DNA of 64,000 nt from JAJDXW01 sp965202895 (GTDB lineage: Bacteria > Pseudomonadota > Gammaproteobacteria > HK1). Positions 61,844-64,000 of this stretch are shown here, in pieces. The translations under genes and the position numbers were made by a program. The notes beneath the pieces were generated by a model. The model was not told the origin of the DNA and searched no databases. It saw nothing but the letters and a program-made list of their open reading frames with translations. The stretch lies in the NCBI GenBank assembly GCA_965202895.1, contig OZ241901.1, forward strand, positions 1,116,001 through 1,180,000. Direction: 5' to 3'. Each line of letters opens with the position of its first letter. Positions within the stretch are counted from its first letter, which is position 1.

Positions 61844-62025
61844 GGTCTTTCTCCCGGCGGTGCGGACCCCGCCGCCCGCAGCCGCAGCCACGGACGGTTC
61901 GGGGGCATTGTAAAACGCGACCTGATCAGGCACAAAGCCCGGCCGTGCTACGGGCACGATGGGCGGCCGGCTTCGGAAGCTCGCTGGAGACCGCAAGACG
62001 ACGGTCATACCGGGCCGGGATGGTC

Positions 62026-62105
62026 GTGGGTCGGCCGCCTGAGCCCGGGCTGCCGCCGACCGGGGCTCGCGACCCGAGCCTGGTGCGTGATCGGTTCGGC
62101 CCGTC
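62026..62105. repeat. Intergenic repeat shared with 39108-39180 (family R3)
   Basis: The gap before the lipoprotein (61844-62228) holds no gene. It contains GGCCGCCTGAGCCCGGGC and ACCCGAGCCTGGTGCGTGATC, matching 39108-39180 (GGCCGCCCGAGCCCGGGC, ACCCGAGCTTCGTACATGATC) in the same orientation with several differences. Confidence 0.45.
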
Positions 62106-62228
62106 GGTTCGACCGTCGGTTCTCGATGCGCGATATGTTCCTGCGGCTCGCGCAAGCCGCATCACGCAGTCTGCCCATGCCCAACCGAGTCTTCGAATCG
62201 GCTGAGAATCCTGTGCAATCGAGTTCCT

Positions 62229-62861
62229 TCATGCGGAAGTCGGCCTGCATCCCGCTCCTTTCGCCTGCAACGAGTCTCGTACGGCATGGGCAAGCGCCGT
62301 GATTCCTCTCTTGGGAACGGTGACGACCTTGGGGCCGCGAAGCAGGACCGTCGCCTTGTGTGATATCTGGGTGGAGGCCCAGACCAGCACCATGTCCGCC
62401 CAGTCCATCTGCGGAACTATCTTGTTCCTGGTCGGGTTGTCCTCGTCGGTGATGAAGCGCAGCTCACAGGAGGTATCGCAGAGTCGCTTGAGCTCCCGAC
62501 GTGCATTCGGCGAACCGCCGACCACGAGCAACTTCTCAAGGCCCCCGTAGCGCATCGCACACAACATTTCATCGACCGCGCGGCGGTTGTCCTGCCCCCC
62601 GCAGATGTCGCAATATCGAGCATTCGTCCGAACCAGCCTTCGAGGGTCGCCTGCTGCACCCCGGAGACAGGCGTCCTTCTGGCAAACTCGGATGAATTCC
62701 CCCTTCAATGCTTCGGACACATCGGATGTCTTGCGGATTGCAATGCGTTTCTTGCCCGGGCGTGTGAACCCCGATTTCTGAAGCAGGCTCAGGGCCGTAT
62801 CCGCATCCTTCCCCTCGAACCCATGATCGGAAAGAAGATCCGTCAACGAAACGTCCTTCAT
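62229..62861 (-). CDS. DUF2325 domain-containing protein with N-terminal Cys motif
   Basis: A 210-residue protein. The C-terminal ~100 residues (LVVGGSPNARRELKRLCD, then WADMVLVWASTQISHKATVL) match DUF2325, a small Rossmann-like domain of unknown function. The N-terminal half has a Cys motif (RYCDICGGQDNRRA) and more cysteines (CQKDACLR), suggesting metal binding. GAAGGA lies five bases before the ATG. GC and codon bias are lower than in its neighbours, which may mean transfer. It lies between the lipoprotein and the ABC ATPase, all on the minus strand. Confidence 0.7.
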   Translation of the reverse strand: MKDVSLTDLLSDHGFEGKDADTALSLLQKSGFTRPGKKRIAIRKTSDVSEALKGEFIRVCQKDACLRGAAGDPRRLVRTNARYCDICGGQDNRRAVDEMLCAMRYGGLEKLLVVGGSPNARRELKRLCDTSCELRFITDEDNPTRNKIVPQMDWADMVLVWASTQISHKATVLLRGPKVVTVPKRGITALAHAVRDSLQAKGAGCRPTSA

Positions 62862-62964
62862 GATCCGTCCTTCCGCATCGACAGTGAAGATGGTCCGGCC
62901 GTCGCCGGTCCACCATGGGAGATCCTTGGCTGGACCACACGATCTCCGCTTCGGCGGGGCGCGC

Positions 62965-63957
62965 TCACGCGCCGGCTTCGCTCCCGGCTCCTTCGTCGTG
63001 AAGGTGGCAGGCCACCGCGCCCCCTCCCGGCGCCGGGACCCGGCGCGGGGCCCGGACCGGGCAGACCGGCATCGCCTTCGCGCAGCGGGGATGGAACGAG
63101 CATCCCGGCGGGACGTCGAGCGGGTTCGGGTAGCTCGCTCCGAGCTGGGTGTCGGGGATTCCGAGGGTCGGGTCCGGGGTGAGCACCGACCCGAGCAGGG
63201 CCTCCGAGTACGGGTGCCGGGGAGCATCGAAGAGGCGGCCGGTCTCCGCTTCCTCCACGATGCGGCCGAGGTACATGACCGCGACCCGCGACGCCATGTG
63301 CTCGACGGCCGCGAGGTTGTGGCTGATGAGGAGGTAGGTCAGGCCGAGCTCGGAGCGCAGATCCTGCATGAGGTTCAGGATCTGGGACTGCACGGACACG
63401 TCGAGGGCCGAGGTCGGCTCGTCGCAGATGACCATCTTCGGGCGGTTGACGAGGGCCCGGGCGATCGCGACCCGCTGCCGCTGCCCGCCGGACAGCTGGC
63501 CCGGATAGTGGTGGAAGAGCCGCTGCGGGAGGCCCACGAGCTCCATCATCTCCTCGGCCCGGCGCCGCCAGGTGCGCGGGTCCGGGTCCTTCTGCACCCG
63601 GAGCGGCTGGGTCACGATGGAGCCCACCGAACGGCGCGGGTTGAGCGAGGAGTACGGGTCCTGGAAGATCGGCTGCACGCTTCGCGCGACCTCCATCCGC
63701 CCGAGGGAGGCGAGCGGCCGCCCCCCGATCTCGATCGTCCCCTCGCTCGGCGCGATGAGGCCCATCATCATCCTGGCGAGCGTGGTCTTGCCGCAGCCGG
63801 ACTCGCCGACGAGGGCCATCACCTCGCCCGCCTCGATCCGCAGGCTGACGCGGCTCACCGCGTGCAGGCGCCGCTTCTGCTTCATGAACCCGCCCGAGAC
63901 GGTGAAGGCGCAGCTCACGTCCCGGGCCTCGACGAGGGCCGCCGCCGCGCCGCTCAT
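62965..63957 (-). CDS. Peptide/nickel-type ABC importer ATP-binding protein (DppF/OppF)
   Basis: A 330-residue ATPase of oligopeptide-type importers. Walker A GESGCGKTT, the signature LSGGQRQRVAIARAL, Walker B VICDEPTSALDVSVQ and the switch histidine in LISHNLAAVEH are intact. The C-terminal oligo_HPY domain (HPYSEALL, CSFHPRCAKAMPVCP) is typical of DppF/OppF. The remaining importer genes must lie beyond the right edge of the window. The 103-bp gap to the DUF2325 gene suggests separate units. Confidence 0.93.
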   Translation of the reverse strand: MSGAAAALVEARDVSCAFTVSGGFMKQKRRLHAVSRVSLRIEAGEVMALVGESGCGKTTLARMMMGLIAPSEGTIEIGGRPLASLGRMEVARSVQPIFQDPYSSLNPRRSVGSIVTQPLRVQKDPDPRTWRRRAEEMMELVGLPQRLFHHYPGQLSGGQRQRVAIARALVNRPKMVICDEPTSALDVSVQSQILNLMQDLRSELGLTYLLISHNLAAVEHMASRVAVMYLGRIVEEAETGRLFDAPRHPYSEALLGSVLTPDPTLGIPDTQLGASYPNPLDVPPGCSFHPRCAKAMPVCPVRAPRRVPAPGGGAVACHLHDEGAGSEAGA

Positions 63958-64000
63958 GGGACCGGGACCGGGCCGTCCCGGCCGGCGGGGCCGGATCGCG

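Overview
The window is a GC-rich chromosomal segment (about 68-70% GC by eye) that carries the chromosome origin region. The origin-proximal order dnaA-dnaN-recF-gyrB, a GyrB of gammaproteobacterial length and layout, RpoH, a bioC gene beside comF, and a Cox11/SURF1-type cytochrome oxidase operon with a DUF2909 gene all point to a Gammaproteobacterium of a high-GC, non-enteric lineage. I cannot place it further. The phytanoyl-CoA dioxygenase, the PEP-mutase/isocitrate-lyase-family enzyme, the SABATH-type methyltransferase and the many decayed intergenic copies of genes would fit an environmental or host-associated lineage, but that is a weak inference.

Layout. 0.1-5.7 kb: a Gld-type ABC exporter cluster (ATPase, permease, GldG-like, DUF4340) and a histidine phosphatase. 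6.2-13.7 kb: housekeeping and metabolic genes, including a PEPM/ICL-family lyase, a K+-dependent-type membrane pyrophosphatase convergent with a PPi-type phosphofructokinase, a BepA-like protease and MutM. 14.2-15.8 kb: a 62-residue protein and a phytanoyl-CoA dioxygenase-like enzyme. 16.2-28.1 kb: a defence island on the minus strand, in transcription order hsdM, hsdS, an HTH/ImmA-IrrE metalloprotease, a decayed ATPase-DUF4276 pair, an intact ATPase-DUF4276 pair, and an HsdR whose C-terminus is fused to a complete LexA/UmuD-like autoprotease domain. 28.6-35.0 kb: dnaA, a candidate oriC, dnaN, recF (frameshifted as read) and gyrB. 35.3-39.9 kb: an SDR, comF and bioC in a region full of inverted duplications, including a recF fragment, a bioC fragment and a ~270 bp inverted repeat pair. 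39.9-49.1 kb: the aa3/caa3 cytochrome c oxidase operon with its heme A synthesis genes. 49.1-52.9 kb: an uncharacterised three-gene cluster (SABATH-type methyltransferase, 554-aa unknown, DUF3726). 53.2-57.0 kb: rpoH with a CIRCE-like operator, chaC, ftsY, rsmD, coaD. 57.2-64.0 kb: a vapBC-like pair, carB, a glycine-zipper lipoprotein, a DUF2325 protein and the ATPase of a peptide ABC importer.

How genes work together. The HsdM/HsdS/HsdR subunits form one type I restriction-modification system. The HsdR-S24 fusion and the embedded ImmA/IrrE protein suggest that the island is wired to a proteolytic, possibly DNA-damage-linked, switch; this is the strongest candidate here for an undescribed system. 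HppA and PPi-PFK share a pyrophosphate economy. CoxB/A/C, Cox11, SURF1, CtaA and CtaB build and assemble one terminal oxidase. rsmD-coaD runs divergently from ftsY.

I saw no tRNA or rRNA gene, CRISPR array, transposase, integrase or prophage module. Identities come from recognising motifs and family signatures by reading; no database search was possible.
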